A stretch of DNA of 64,000 nucleotides, taken from Sepiola atlantica (Eukaryota > Mollusca > Cephalopoda > Sepiida > Sepiolidae). The position numbers and the translations under genes are program-made. The notes beneath the pieces are model-generated. The model had not been told where the DNA came from, searched no databases, and saw only the letters and a program-made list of their open reading frames with translations. Within the stretch, counting starts at the first letter, position 1, and every line of letters begins with the position of its first letter. The stretch is from the NCBI GenBank assembly GCA_963556195.1, contig OY744520.1, positions 4,248,501 through 4,312,500 on the forward strand, read 5' to 3'. Below, piece after piece: positions 35,008 to 47,582 of this stretch.

Positions 35008-35643
35008 GGTCGGATACTCTTTAATAGTTAGTAAATGTCTGGCATCCTAGCAAAAACCAAAAGATTCGAAAATAAAATGTTTAGTTTATAAAATGATCGA
35101 TAGCAATGTCGGATAAATATAAATACTTTATTTCTGAATGAGTTCATTGATAGTTTGAATATTCTGATATTAAATTTCAGGGTCACGACGATTCAGTACA
35201 ATCAGAAACTTTTTGGTAATTTTATGCAAAATGCGTATTAACTGGTAAATAACAAATAATTGTTTGGTTGACTTTTTCTGTTTTGATCATGTATATTAAT
35301 TGTATTTCGTAATTAAATATTTGTTATTCTACAATCTATAGGTTTTTATACACGTATAAAGTCTGTAACTAACCATCGCCGATTGGGTTGTAAATTGCTT
35401 TATAAGCTGATCTTAATATAAGTTATGTAGCTTTAATGATTATCTTAAATGTAGCTTTAAATATGTTTAGCTAAAGAATGATGACAACTGTGAGATACAA
35501 TACTTTATTCTTCTCTTCTGTGTTAACACAATGACTACCTTAATATTTTAGAATGCACTCTTTAATCTATCGCGTGTTCGATCCATTATGGCTTTGTTTT
35601 ATATCACCCTGTTTGCTAATAACGCAAAGCGTTTTAACCGAAT
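35008..35643. other. Unrecognised AT-rich DNA
   Basis: No gene or repeat recognised. Confidence 0.5.
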
Positions 35644-35904
35644 TTAAATATCAGATTTCAAATAGCAATAGAAAATGTTAAGATAGAAGTAAATTAATGT
35701 ATAGCATTCACCAGTTGCGGTCATCGTATACGCGCTCCGACGAGTAAATTCGAGTTTATATATTGTCATCGTTCTTATGTTGTTAGCCATGGCAGGGATA
35801 ACAATCACATGTGACCCTTCGTCTTTATGTGCTGCATCATACGTCACCACACGCTGTAATTTATATTGGATGAAGTATAAGTCGCTGTTGTCCGTGAAGG
35901 CCAT
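35644..35904 (-). CDS. Open frame of unknown origin, possible host exon
   Basis: An 86-residue minus-strand frame beginning MAFTDNSDLYFIQYKLQRVV. The first 65 or so residues have a mixed, protein-like composition and the DNA is richer in C and G than the flanks. After that it becomes Tyr/Phe-rich and AT-rich. A GT that could serve as a splice donor (ACTG/GTGAAT) lies at about 35,716, where the composition changes. I see no strong acceptor before the ATG. I do not recognise the sequence. It could be an exon of a large-intron host gene, a transposon scrap or chance. Confidence 0.25.
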   Translation of the reverse strand: MAFTDNSDLYFIQYKLQRVVTYDAAHKDEGSHVIVIPAMANNIRTMTIYKLEFTRRSAYTMTATGECYTLIYFYLNIFYCYLKSDI

Positions 35905-36109
35905 GAATGACAGAAGTCAGGCATATGTAAAATAATTAATACAAGTGAAATCAACATACATTCCGTACAACTGAAAAGCACAACGAATTACTTAGTTTGT
36001 ATTTTTGATGATATTATATTTTTTGTCTTTACAAAAACTCGAGTTTTATTTGTATGCAAAAACGGGTTAGGGTAAGGGTTAGGGTTATGGTAGTTTCTTT
36101 GCTATCTGA
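35905..36109. other. Unrecognised DNA with short TTAGGG run
   Basis: At 36064-36090 there are about four imperfect TTAGGG units, in the opposite strand sense to the CCCTAA tract at 27,955. Nothing else seen. Confidence 0.6.
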
Positions 36110-36430
36110 ATGCTGGAGATTATTATTCGGTTTGCAACTTTTGCAACTTTAATGAACAGTCGGGCTGAAACGACCTTTCAATCTGGGCTCAGAAGAAGAT
36201 TGAATGACTTCGCACATTCGTATGCGGGCACAACTTTTTCGTTTTGTGAATCAACATCGCGAAGTGAATATTTACCTACCATCAAAGTAATTCCTAATAA
36301 TATGTGGTCATCACAAAATCTGATAATGGCTCAGGGCTCGTTATACTTGATCATTCTGATGATGTCAATAATATGAAAACAAATGAAATCATTCATGCAC
36401 TAGCTAAGTTATGTACAAAAATAATAGTCC
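36110..36430 (+). pseudogene. Penelope-like reverse transcriptase, N-terminal fragment
   Basis: At 36301-36375 the frame reads YVVITKSDNGSGLVILDHSD then DVNNM. This matches the PLE block before the RT fingers, typically VVTK.DKGSGVVILDR.DY..KM. The preceding frame (from 36110, one frameshift away) has LRRRLNDFAHSYAGTTFSF, which fits the region just N-terminal to that block. The rest of the RT is missing because the Tx1-type LINE begins about 10-15 bp further on. It is a dead scrap, interesting mainly because PLE endonuclease and terminal pieces occur elsewhere in the window. Confidence 0.65.
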
Positions 36431-36443
36431 AAAACGGGTCAAC

Positions 36444-37379
36444 TTATCTAGCCTTAAACGGGACAAGACGGGATAAGATCAAATGTTCGTTGGAGAAACC
36501 CAAAATCCTTTGCCTAAGGCACGTCCAGATACCACCCCAGTTAGCTCCTCGCACTCGACACAATCGTACAACTGTCACCCATCTTTCACCGAATTCTGCC
36601 GGAAGGAGTTTCGCCTTCTCGGCCTTAATGCGGATCTTAAGACGACACTTGAAAATTCGAATAAGGTTGAGAGCGGCGAAGGTCTCATCATCGTAGACAA
36701 CTTTCATACGTGTCTGCCATATCACACTTCTCAATAATGCTAGTAAGCTATAGAATACAACACGTTTTTTTCTATCATTTGTCGGAACCCAATTGCTACA
36801 TATATTAATCGGTTCCAGGTCGAAAGACGTTACATTCAGTACGCGAACCATGAGGCCTGCAACTAACTTAATGACCGGCACTACGATGGGGCAAAAAACA
36901 AAGGCGTGACTAACAGTCTAGTCCTCGTCACCGCAACGACAACAAATAGGCGAATCCCTAATGCCAGCTACATGAAGTTCTTTGCCGACCCAGATACCAT
37001 TTCTAATAATCAGCCAGGCCAGAGATGCCTCGTCATTATCGAAGACCTTTAGCCCTGGCGCCCAAGGCCAGATGAGCGTAGCTCCCCCTCAACAAACCGA
37101 GCCCCTCAATCTTCTAATCTGGAACTGATCTCCTCACTTAGACTCAGTACAATGCCTTACGAGACAACAGCTGGGTGTCAGTAAGGCTTTTCTTCACGCG
37201 TAAGAGGAACTTCAAGGCCCGTCGACACTCGCGATAAAAGGAGCACTCGCATCGGGAACCCTGTGTGTCTCCCCCGCATCCAAGTGCACACTTTTCGAAG
37301 CCGGAAACGCTTTCTTGGTGTCTTCATTCCAGAAGCCACCGTCTTCCTCAACTGGTGTACATATTCGATCCAGGTAATA
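36444..37379 (-). pseudogene. LINE ORF2 C-terminal zinc-binding region
   Basis: At about 36,950-36,890 (minus) the frame reads PICCRCGDED-stop-TVSHAFVF then CPIV. This is the C-x2-C...H...C finger found at the end of Tx1-type ORF2. It runs into the 145-aa frame at 36444-36881 (VAGLMVRVLNVTSFDLEPIN ... LLALLRSVIWQTRMKVVYDD ... IRIFKCRLKIRIKAEKAK), which fits the tail helix block of the same family. A 76-aa frame at 37178-37408 bridges to the RT. The in-frame stop and frameshifts confirm decay. Confidence 0.72.
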
Positions 37380-39158
37380 TCACCGCAGCGTATGTTGACG
37401 AATCTCAACAGTTAGCATACCCAGACCGCCCTTAGAAGGATGTAGATAAAAGATCTCGCGACGGACCTTAGGGGCCCTACCAAGCCATAAAAACTTGAAA
37501 AGAGCCCGCTGAATTTCAAGCAGTGTATCCGAGGGGAGTGGAAGTACTGATAGACGATATAGGATGAACGGATAAATGTGTGAGCAACACACCTCCGCTC
37601 TCACCTTTAATAAAAGATTTCTACGGGTCCAGAGACCAGCTACGGTCCTAACCGGACCGAACCAGACGCCGAGTAGCTTGCACAGCCCGTCAGTCCAGCT
37701 GAAGGGTCCCTGTAGGGATACACCCTTCCAGGCACTGATGCGCATGCCAACAGAATTGTCGCAGTTTATTTTGCCCTCTGTTACCGTTTCATACATTCTG
37801 ATTTCTCTGTCGACGACACTAATCTCGGCACTGCTCGTTACAAGCACTGTTACGTCGTCGGCATAGGCAGAGTACTTCAGTATGGTGCAAGCACCAGGCA
37901 AAGTAACCCCGCGTAGGACCGGGTTCACACTGAACTGCAAGGGAAGGGTTCCAACACAAGCGCATAGAGCATCGGTTAAAGCGGACAACCCTGACGAAGA
38001 TCTCTGTATTATTTCGAGGGATTCAACCTCAAACCATCCACTTCCACCAGCCCTCCGGGGTTTGCATAAAGGAGGCGAATCCAAGAGCGAAACTGCAGAC
38101 CAAAACCGGCCGATGACTAAACAGCCTCCAAGTAGCGATGATCCCTCTCTATTGATTGCTTTGAACTGATCTAAATTCATCAGCGCGGCTTCTGTGTCGA
38201 CTTTCTCAACGATTAAGCGTATCGCGTGCAAACTATCCTGAATGGTCCTACCCTTTACAGAACAAGTTTGTACGGAGCTAATCAGACCAGCCAAAACATC
38301 CTGCAGGCGATTAGCTAAAATATTGGCCAAAATCTTTAACCCTGTGTTTAGCATGATTAAGGGCCGAAAATGATTTGTCCCATCCCCACTATCTTTGCTC
38401 TTATGTAACAATTTCACGATCCCCTTGGTAAAGTACTCAGGAATTGACCCGTTCCTAAACCAAGCGTTAAATAAAACTGTCAGCAACGGTACAAACATGT
38501 GCGACAATCTTCAATACAGTTCATAAGGCAAACCATCGAGCTCAGGAGACTTATTTAGGCCGACTCCCTTTAGGGCTTCCATGATTTCATCCTCCGATAT
38601 GCAACCTTCGCACCTAGCCGCTTCGGTCGCCACGAGGCGAGAAAAGTCAGCAAAGTAGAGGTCGAAATGCGCTAAAGACAAACCGGACTCCCTGGTAAAG
38701 AGATCCTGAAAGTGATTACGAAACGCTTCCAAAATACCGTCGTTTGTGGCCACGGTACGTCCGTCCGGCAATGTGGCACGTGCGATGTATCGATCGGTAG
38801 CGCGTCGACGCTCCTCTTCACGCAATTCAGCGGCCATGTTTGCCACCTCAGGAAGCATTCTCTTTACCCTAGCCCTAATTAAAGAAGCTTCGTGTTCCTT
38901 GCTAGTCAAGGAGGCGAGCTTCTCCTTAATTATAGTAACATTAGTATTATCCCCCGCCACCACAGCCCGATCTAATCTAGATTCTAGTGTCGCTTTTGCT
39001 GCTCTAGGTTCTAAGGTGGGTTGTTGGCTAAAGTCAGCGGAAAAGGACCTAACGGTTTTCTTAAATTTCATGCACAACTTATTCCCAATTATAGCCCCCA
39101 TCATTATCCGCTGATATGTTAGTAGTAGCTGTTCCCGGAAACTCTTCACATCGAACAA
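37380..39158 (-). pseudogene. LINE ORF2, linker and reverse transcriptase
   Basis: The first frame (38511-39158) holds the linker and ends in EDEIMEALKGVGLNKSPELDG, the usual entrance to LINE RTs (KSPG.DGLP.E.Y). The second (37380-38507, 375 aa) has RPLIMLNTGLKILANILANR, then QTCSVKGRTIQDSLHAI, then NLDQFKAINR (motif A, Asp 113), and SAYADDVTVLV with the catalytic YADD at residues 215-218. It also has the KLLGVWFGP block and the thumb-side HIYPFILYRLSVLPLP. The QGCPLSP motif is not recognisable (IQRSSSGLSALTDA in its place), and part of the palm after motif A is scrambled. This marks an old frameshifted copy. It catalyses cDNA synthesis in intact relatives. Confidence 0.88.
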
Positions 39159-39194
39159 CGAAGTGTTGAGTTTCCAGTACCCAGCTTATTTAGG

Positions 39195-39939
39195 TTAACG
39201 GCTATCTAAGTTTTCACGGACAGGAACAAGTCTATGATCCGAGTAAACTATATCATGAAAACTTGAACATTCTAATAATTCTACGTCGATTCTTCTAGTA
39301 AAGAACCAGTCAATATAACTCGAAAGCTGTACTGCACCGGAGCCGCATCTAGCTGTCCAAGTCCACACTATATCACGTGGCTTTTCATTTCGGAATTTAT
39401 CGATGAAATAAAACTCATCGACAAAGTCTCGAAATGTTTTTGCATCGTAATCTCTGTTAGTACCCCTAGAAGGATTCCCTGCGCGATCTAAATCGGGTCC
39501 CAGAACCGCGTCCCAGTCTCCTGCTAAGATAACTAAACGAGGTGTGTTCATAAACTGCTTGATTCGCCGAAAAAAGGGAACACGCTCAGCCTGGAGGTCG
39601 GGCGCATAAACCCCAATCAATCGAAACGATTTATCTTATATGGTAACATCCAGAACGCAAAGCTTTCCTTCCGAATCCATGAAACAAGGGTCACACGCCG
39701 CATCTATAGTTCGCTTCACTAGCCAGAACCCTCCCCCCCCCCCCCGAGTTAGAATTGAAGTACGCTGAATAGACATCAAAATCCCTAGACTACGCACTTA
39801 AATAATAACCTATAATTAAGTGAGTTTCCTGAATACAACATACATCCACTCTAAGGCTTTGAAGGTCCAGGCATAATCGTAATTTCCGAGAATCGGCCCT
39901 CAACCCTCGGACATTTACGCTAGCAAGAAAGAGCTTCAT
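39195..39939 (-). pseudogene. LINE ORF2, apurinic-type endonuclease domain
   Basis: From ATG at 39,939 the frame gives ASVNVRGLRADSRKLRLCL and VDVCCIQETHL, the first metal-binding blocks (Asn in NVRGL and Glu in QETHL). In-frame stops and a C-run frameshift at about 39,733-39,745 follow. Then come GVYAPD, LAGDWDAVLGPDLDRAG, IVWTWTAR, SSYIDWFF and YSDHRLV, the remaining catalytic motifs (GDWN/D, ID, SDH). The domain nicks target DNA to prime reverse transcription. It starts 10 bp after the ORF1 stop, so translation would need reinitiation or coupling. Three or more stops make it inactive. Confidence 0.85.
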
Positions 39940-39948
39940 TGTAGTGTT

Positions 39949-41856
39949 TTAGGGTTGAAATTCTTCAACGAACATTGATGGGTCAAGATACCGGCGTTTT
40001 TTTCCCACGGAATAAGTGCCCATCGCAGTATTGATGAGGCCATCCTGGGACACACCACCGACATCAAAGGAGAAGATTAATTTTAAAGCTCTGTTCAGGG
40101 ATGGGTGTAAAAGGATAGGGACCCTCCCATGACATGATTTGCGTAATTCTCTCAAGGTTTGGTTTTTATTAATCTCTAGTTGCGGCGAAATATCAAACGT
40201 AATATTCGCCTCCTCCATCATCCTCCAAACCGATTTTCCTTTCTTCTCAAGGTCGTATAACAGTTAATAACCGGGTGGCATTTAGGAAATTATAAGGATG
40301 TTCAATTGGTTTGCCTATTACTTCTGTAAAGGTCAGTAATTTGTTTAGGTCAGTGAAGTGGTGACCCTTCGGCCTTGTGATAACCTCTGTTGAAATCTTA
40401 CATATATCTTCACCAGGGTAGAAGGGCTGTCTTTTCCTCCCCTTTCCTTTGACGGGGGCAGTAACAATTTCACAAGTTTGGGACGGCGGAGGGGGGCAGA
40501 CATATCGGTTTTCAACAGAGAGTGGGAGTTGGGGCCTTAGGGCGTGGGTGAGAAACGGGGAAAGGGGGAGGGAGCATTTGTAATTTCTTAGTTGAAGCAG
40601 GGTGTGTGTGTCTCGGAGTCTGTTGTGGGGAGGTGAACGGGGAGCGTCTTGGGGTGCTGATCCTTGCTTTTCTGGGGGCAGGGCTGAGAGGTATCAGTTT
40701 GTATTCCCTTCTTTTATAGTGGTGACTGAGGGGCGGCATCTTGTGTAGGGAGATCTTTGGGGGGGGGCGAAATAGGTATATATATATAGGGTCCTGAGTT
40801 TTGGGCGGGGAGTAAGGCCTGAGTTTTGCTTCTTTTCGTAGTTTTTTTTTATTAAGGTTGAGTGCGTTTACGTATAGGTCTTTCCCTGGATCCTTTGATA
40901 TTTTGATTTCTTCCTCCGTCTCCATCCTTAATTGCTCCAGGTGAGTCTTCTAGGTGTTTTCTTTCCCGTTGCAATAATCCATCCTTTCACTTTTTCGTTC
41001 GTCGTCGAATTCTGCAAAATCTTTTTTAATGTCTTGCTTGGTCTTTTTCGGGGTGGGGTGGGGGGTCTCCATCAGCGGATATCAAATTTTAGGGCCAAGA
41101 TGTGCTCCAACATGATTTTTGGGGTTGTTGACTTTTTTTTCGTACTGGGCAGTCGAATGTGAGATGCCATATGGCTTTAAATCTCCAACGGGCCGGTTTT
41201 CTTCCTGCGACAATAACCGGCAGTTGGTCGTCCTCAATTTCGAGATAATAAAGTATCTCATAAAAGGTTTTTCGGTCGATAAGTATGTAAAAATTCCATA
41301 TGGAGAGGTATTGATCATAGGTCACTGACATTAGTTCTCCATATTTTGTAAAAAAAGCTCTGATGTGAGCGCCTTCAATATAGAAGGGGACATTGAACAC
41401 GTATATCGTAGTATTCCGTCTACCAAGATGCTCTATTCGTAGTACATACTCTGGTGTAATAATCTCTACTTTCACGAGTGTCATACACTCCTACTCTGAT
41501 GCAAAAAGTGCAGACCAGTTGTTATGTACTCGTGTTTTGATTAGTTTAACCGGTCTATGACTGATAGAACATAGAAGCTTAGTTATAATTTCTACAGAGG
41601 CCTTTACGACTGTTTAAATTTCCTGTCCATAACGAACATCGTGAGAGTTTTCTTGTGAATTTCCTCAAGTTTTGGGAGGTCGATAATTAGTCCTGTCTTC
41701 GTAACTTTAGTTTTATAGGTCTCCATTTTAGCTTGAAATTCCTCCAGATTAATGTTCACCGCCGAAGGTTTTGTCCAGCCCCACGTTCCAAGTTAGGGGA
41801 AAAGTTGTCGACCCCATTGTTACTGTATTTTCTCTGGGCGCTAGGCTAGCTGCCAT
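39949..41856 (-). pseudogene. LINE ORF1 (RRM plus zinc-knuckle nucleic-acid binding protein)
   Basis: ORF1 proteins coat the LINE RNA. A start at 41,856 gives MAASLAPRENTVTMGSTTF; after a frameshift GLIIDLPKLEEIHKKTLTMF follows (about 41,690). The frame at 41089-41484 has TIYVFNVPFYIEGAHIRAFF, an RRM-like beta1-alpha1 segment. Its end has WHLTFDCP, the H and C half of a zinc knuckle whose first Cys pair is not evident. The frame at 40512-40925 is basic, Pro/Ser-rich and begins METEEEIKISKDPGKDLYVN. A 90-aa frame at 39949-40221 forms the C-terminus. At least three frameshifts separate these parts. Confidence 0.7.
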
Positions 41857-41956
41857 GGCCGGAGAAGAAGAAAACCCGTTAAAAACGGATAAAAAGAAAA
41901 AACAGCAGAGAAAAAAAGTCGCGTGTTCAAAATAATTCGGCTCTAAAAAGAAAGTC
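41857..41956. other. Probable LINE 5' untranslated remnant
   Basis: Purine-rich sequence just upstream of the ORF1 start; no distinct promoter recognised. Confidence 0.35.
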
Positions 41957-42016
41957 CGAATAACAGCAACAATAACAATAATAACTATAATAACAATAAT
42001 AATAACAATAACAGGA
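41957..42016. repeat. (AAT/AAC)n microsatellite
   Basis: Imperfect trinucleotide array. Confidence 0.85.
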
Positions 42017-42860
42017 AAATCGCAATATAATAGAAGACATGAAAGAAAGAAGCCAACGTACTCTACTCGATCTCACTGGATAGCCAACGAGAGTTAATTG
42101 CCGTTGGCATTTATTGAGCAAAGAAGAAGAGTCCATGTTGTACATAAATAAGTCACCATAACAGTTATAGTATAACTTTATTTTGGTTTATTGGTTTTAC
42201 CGGATTCCAGGACAAGGATTCATCTTTTCTGGTGGAGTATCTAGCTAAGTGATGTTACTTAAGCTAACATCACTAGGAGAAATTGCACCATTACGCGTAT
42301 AAGCCAGTCTATAGCTATGTCGAAGTGTTTTGTGTGGTCCGAATACTATGTTATTTTAAATAGTTGGCCAAGGTTTTCTTGTAGGGGAAAATACCTTAAT
42401 CTCATGTTGTCCTGGCATATCCTTGTAAAGAGAGACAGAAGACACTCGAGTAATGTCTAGTAGGTAATTCAAACTCTATATTTGTGTGTTTAGATAATAT
42501 AATTTAATATTTATTCAAGAGTATTATTGCAAAAGCCATTTAAAGAAAATTAAATTTGGCACTGTTCGGAAATATTTTTAAAAAGACATTCATTTAAGCT
42601 ACAAAGGTCCGTAGACTCCTAAATAATGCCTTGATTTTCACCGCTTTCAACAATATAACGCATTTTCTTCCGTAGTAGGTGACAATTTATTTGTGGCTGA
42701 AATAATAGAGTGAAAGCGTGCGGAGTCAAATGTGGTTCTGTGAACCGGGTGTGTGTCTTGTGACCGTCTGAAATTATCCTTTCCCTCCACTTATGAGAGC
42801 CAACAGTTTAAACTACGTTCTCTGAATGTAAATATAATTTCATATTTATTCATTCACTTA

Positions 42861-42922
<62 letters not shown>

Positions 42923-45639
42923 TCCCTTATCTATTTGTTATTTATCTCGTTTCTAAAAAGGCAGTGATAATTTTAATTCGAAAGGGATTATTGATAAAAA
43001 CGAAAAACATTCCTTTCTTGATTAAGGTTAGATTCGGTCTTGAAAATTGAAATCAAGACAAACACATGATGAACTTTGCTAATCTGGTTATTTTAAGAGT
43101 GCGTTTTATCTCAGAGGTTAGATTGTTACATTCATCGGATGAAAATTGATAACACTAAAACCATTGCTTAATTTGAAATTATTTTTTCTGATACCAAGCA
43201 TCTTTTTGTCATGAGGCGTTTTCTCTACTAAATCCCGATTGGTGTACCGCTCGGATTGATTTAGGTTACTTTATCTGAAAACGCCGATTCGAGCTAGTAA
43301 ACAACTGAAAAAGAGTATTCAGAACACCTATCTCTCTAAACCTTAAAAAGTTGTTATTGTAAATGAAGTTGACATCATTAATAAAATGTTAGTGAGCGTA
43401 AATCATCGCTCACACTTTCTTTAACTCGGTTTAGTAGATGATAGTACACATGGGAATAACACCCAAGTAATTAAACGCCTTAACAAACAATAAAAATAAT
43501 ATTTCTGCAATGGTATCAATGGCCGCATAGTCCATTGATGTTTAGACAATACGGAATCCCTAAAAATAATTAGGACTGTTGGTCTTTAAAGATCTATTGT
43601 ATCTATTGTAGTTCCGTCTTACACTTGTTAGTTTACTTGCTTGTCGAAGTCTTCAAATATGTTTGCTAATTATATTCCTTATGTTGTATATCAGACTCCT
43701 TTCTTTCTTAGTTAAAACGTAATATGGACTGAACTGCTTCAATTTCGTGTGTGCTCGTTTTATATATTTAGTTAATTTACTAACGTGACACTCTTTCAAA
43801 GTATTGGTATCTTTTGTAAAGCTTTATATGATAGTGAATTGAAATAACCACACTTACTCCAGGATATTCTGGCAGAACTGTGTACTACATATGAACTTCC
43901 AACAATGTGATGTATAACTAGAATAATACAATTTCTATATATAAACCTTTTAATCTTACTTTGGCGAACATTGACGCAAAGTGTTATGAAGCATATATTA
44001 TTGTCTCGTCGCTCAATATATCTTCATTTTATTTTTTATACTGATGATACATTTGTTAACTTTATATAAAAAAATAATCACACATTTTCTTCAATAAAAT
44101 AATTCCCTATACAAACCAGTGACTGTATCTACTGTACCTTCAACTCTAAGCTGCGTTAGCCGTAAGATCTAGAAGTGGTTCTTTCACTTCCATATATAGC
44201 CAAAAAGTAATTCAATGGTCTCTGCACAAAATAGTATCTGCCCTACCTAAGCCTAGAAGATTACGCTCATTAAGACTCTTGTAGATAGGTGCATTATTAT
44301 TTGCTCTTCTAAGTCTTGAGAATTACGCTCATTGAGACCCTAGTACATAGGGTCATCATTATTTGCTTTCTTTATTCTTTATACAAAGTATTTCACAAAA
44401 TTAAAGACGGCCTTGTGGATAATGAATAGCCGAAAGATATTATCAACAAGTGTATCAACAATCATCACCTTTTTTGAAAAAGACAAATGAGTGCCCTGTT
44501 TACTTAAAATTAACCTATTTAGGTTAAACTTGTCAGCAACTAAGGAAAGGAATAACAAATTGTATCAATTTTTTTCTATATTCTGACGTATTATCTATAG
44601 TACTAGAGCTGCTTCTTAATCTTTTCAAGAACGTATTTTTATCACATGCCAGAATAACTAATATAATATATACATTTATCTGTCAGTGTAAAGTCGGGTG
44701 GATCTGTATTCTCTTTGAAACTAGAAATAAACAGCACATTCAATCCACGATTCGTAGTATTACATGACATTGCTTAAATGCCACCTATTAGAAATTAGAC
44801 TTTGCCATTGGACAACAACTATTGTTTAATGTGCATTGAACTACTAACAATAAAAATAGTCCTTCACAATGTTAGTTCGTGATCGCTTTTCTAATCACTT
44901 GAAGTTATTAGAATTCGTACGATTGTCCAACTAAAAACCTTGTCTTTGCTAGTAGAAAAAGTATGTTATATATATCTGGATACATTTAATATTTCCTATT
45001 TAATTTCAAGCGCTTCTAAACTAATAATGTTGTTCATGTGGTAGGAAATCAAAAAAACTCAACCGATGACCCTTTTATCATATGATAATGTAAAAGATTA
45101 TTTTTAATTTTTATGTATATATATATATATATATATTTCTAAGTTCTTATAAAATATACGATTTAGGTGTATACACTTTATAATTTCCGAGATACTTCTA
45201 ATCCTCAGTTTTATGAAATTGTATTAGAAGATTCAGAGCATATATGCTTTATAGTTGCATTTTAATAGTCACACGAAAACTCAATGCAAAATCATAATCT
45301 CAACAATCACCTCATTTTTTTCATATCTCGGCGAATACATGTATTTCATCTAAATTCACTGAACTAATAAAACCATTTTATGTATTTTTTCTCTTCATTT
45401 GTTTCCAAATTAAAACATAAGTTTTACGCGCGTTTCACAGCAAAGTTAAGGGGAAAATAGATTTCAGTCCAACTTTTCTGATCATCAAAACGGTTCTATT
45501 TACAAGTAAACGTAGATCATTTGTTGATCTGATAATCAGCAAAAAATAAATTGTAATCTGAGGCAAGAATGGAGATAGGTGTCTTTTATTAATATGGGTG
45601 TGCTGAAATCAAATTCATAAATAGTTTTGCTCTCTTGTA
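42017..45639. other. Unrecognised AT-rich DNA with minor repeats
   Basis: No gene recognised in 3.6 kb. Contents: a hairpin at 42247-42273 (AGTGATGTTA/TAACATCACT); a (TA)n array at 42864-42917; a 62-bp tandem pair around 44250-44376 sharing ATTACGCTCATT and CATTATTATTTGCT; and a short (TA)n at 45117-45136. Confidence 0.6.
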
Positions 45640-46400
45640 AAGGTACCCCACTCTCTTCTACTCCGCGCTATCTTGTCGGCGATTCACGCACAGGTGTTTA
45701 ATATCCTGGTCGCGGTGCCAAGTATAAAATATACCCCACTCTGATCCTGCGTCACAGAGCCAGTTATAAACATGTACCCCGCTCATCGTCTGTGTATTGG
45801 TGCTCATGCCTCTGGTTCTCTATACAGAGATCTTGCCAGACCGTGAACACTCTTTGGCCGATGATCGTCGTAGTGGCAATAAAAAACGGATATATCGAAT
45901 TTCCTCCGGTCGGGATGATGATGATGATTATAGAGATGGTGTTGTCGATCTCGTCTCTGTGAAGGCAAGGTTATTCAAGCAGAACAACTCAACAATAATA
46001 ATGTAAACAACTTGGCGAGTTTTTTTAGTATCAATTAATTTTTAAACAATTAAAAGAAGGAATTGATTTTACATTAGCTCAATATCCACTGTATCATAAA
46101 ACTGTCTTCCCTAGGTTGTCTCCCTGTGCGTGAATTCATTTACAACGATTATTTTCACAAGTTGGACTAATAAAGACATTAATCTATGTTAAGAAAACGA
46201 TGGCGGAATTTTTTTTTCGGCTTTCTTGTTCATAGTCGCACGGCACACGTGCTAATTTTGCAACTGGCGTCCTCGCCTTGTCTCGACTCTCTCTATTCTT
46301 TTATTGAGAATGCGCCGACCTCTACGGAGAGGGGGCGAATTCTTGTCAGCATCCAATAAGATCACGCCACGAGAACAACAATAAGGGAGCAACGTGTCAT
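45640..46400. other. GC-richer segment, function unknown
   Basis: Composition is higher in GC than its flanks. It contains spaced repeats of TACCCCACTCT/TACCCCGCTCA at about 45,644, 45,732 and 45,775, a (GAT)n cluster at 45,916, an AATAAAGA near 46,170 and CCTCTACGGAGAGGGGGCGA near 46,320. I considered a solo LTR but found no matching TG...CA ends or primer-binding site. The 69-aa frame at 45797-46006 has no motif. Confidence 0.35.
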
Positions 46401-47582
46401 AAGCGAAAAAAATGATAATAATTTTTAACAAAAAGTGTATATTTCATTTGGACCGAAAAACGATATGACCTAAATGTATGTACCGTATATGCACAAATAG
46501 CACACTAAACATATCTAAAAAAACTAGAGGTGATAAGTAAAAATTGATTTTAAATTTGAATTCAGCACCCCTAACTAAGTTAACAAACTAGTATTTTTGT
46601 AAACCAGTGTAATCAGCAAAATTGAATATATAGTTTCCCTTGATCTTGTTGTGAATAGGGTTTTTTAATTTATGGATTTTATGTGCAGAGTCGTCCGTGG
46701 CGTTATCCGGATTTAACTCGCATTGATTTTCTAAGAATGAGAATCAATACAAGACCAACAATGTATTAACGAAAATTCGTAATTCACTGAACTGATAGAA
46801 CATATGCCAAAATGATCAACAATGTATTTGCCAATGCTATAAATATATTGGATTTGTTCAAATTATACGACTGATCTTAAGCTTACCAATTTAAAAAAGG
46901 TTGTATATCTTATTTTTATACATTTCTTTTTGTGGTGGGGAAATTAACATCAGATTGTTTTGTTTGAAAGCGACCGATGGAAAATTAATTTCCAGTCAAG
47001 ATGTACAACTTGTGAATGTAAACCAAATTTGCATGGCTACACGCGTAGAGTGAATGGGCGCATCCTAAGAATTTCCATTCTCGTTTTAACAAAAATATGA
47101 GAAAGAAGAGCAACACAAAACAAACAGCCTATACATATTTGATAAGTTCTAATGATTAAAAAAACATCATTTTATCTCTTGAGAAATCTGTTGGGAATTG
47201 AATAACCTTCAGCATAGGAATGTGATTAATCATGTGAACCCTGTAAAGGACAGTGACCTATTCATTTTTATATCTTTTGGCATATATACAACTTCTATTA
47301 AATTGCGAAGTATTTGTAAACCAGGAGCAAATTAAAAGATAAAGGACAATTTATTTTCTTTATCAAAATATATTTAAGCAGTATACCTTTATTTAGACAT
47401 GTTTAATTTTCAGTTGGTTTAAGTCGCGTCTGCTACAACCGATTTACGTACCATTTTATTGGTTTGTAAAAATACAGTGTTGAAGCCTTCTAGCTGAGAC
47501 AATCTTTTGCAGTGCATACACCATGATCAGGATAACAGAATTGCTTTGTGCTACTCTATAGCCACCGTTCTGTTGGCTAAAA
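46401..47582. other. Unrecognised AT-rich DNA
   Basis: No gene or repeat recognised. Confidence 0.55.

Larger units (their letters stand above)
36440..41856 (-). mobile_element. Tx1/L1-like LINE, nearly full length, decayed
   Basis: Minus strand, 5' to 3': ORF1 (about 41,856-39,949), a 10-bp gap, ORF2 with apurinic-type endonuclease (39,939-39,195), linker and reverse transcriptase (39,158-37,380) and a C-terminal zinc-binding region to 36,444. The region is visibly richer in GC than the surroundings, as expected for an inserted coding element. Stops, frameshifts at G- and A-runs and loss of RT motifs make it non-autonomous. The ORF1 RRM, ORF2 endonuclease and RT features (YADD, TCSV.GR.I.D) point to the Tx1 side of the L1 group. 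The 3' end falls against a PLE RT scrap. I could not define target-site duplications. Confidence 0.85.

Noticed and set aside
37576..38169. Plus-strand frames of about 95 aa
   Set aside because: Antisense shadows of the Tx1-type reverse transcriptase on the minus strand.
45640..46400. Solo LTR
   Set aside because: GC-rich with an AATAAA, but no TG/CA ends, target duplication or adjacent primer-binding site could be found.
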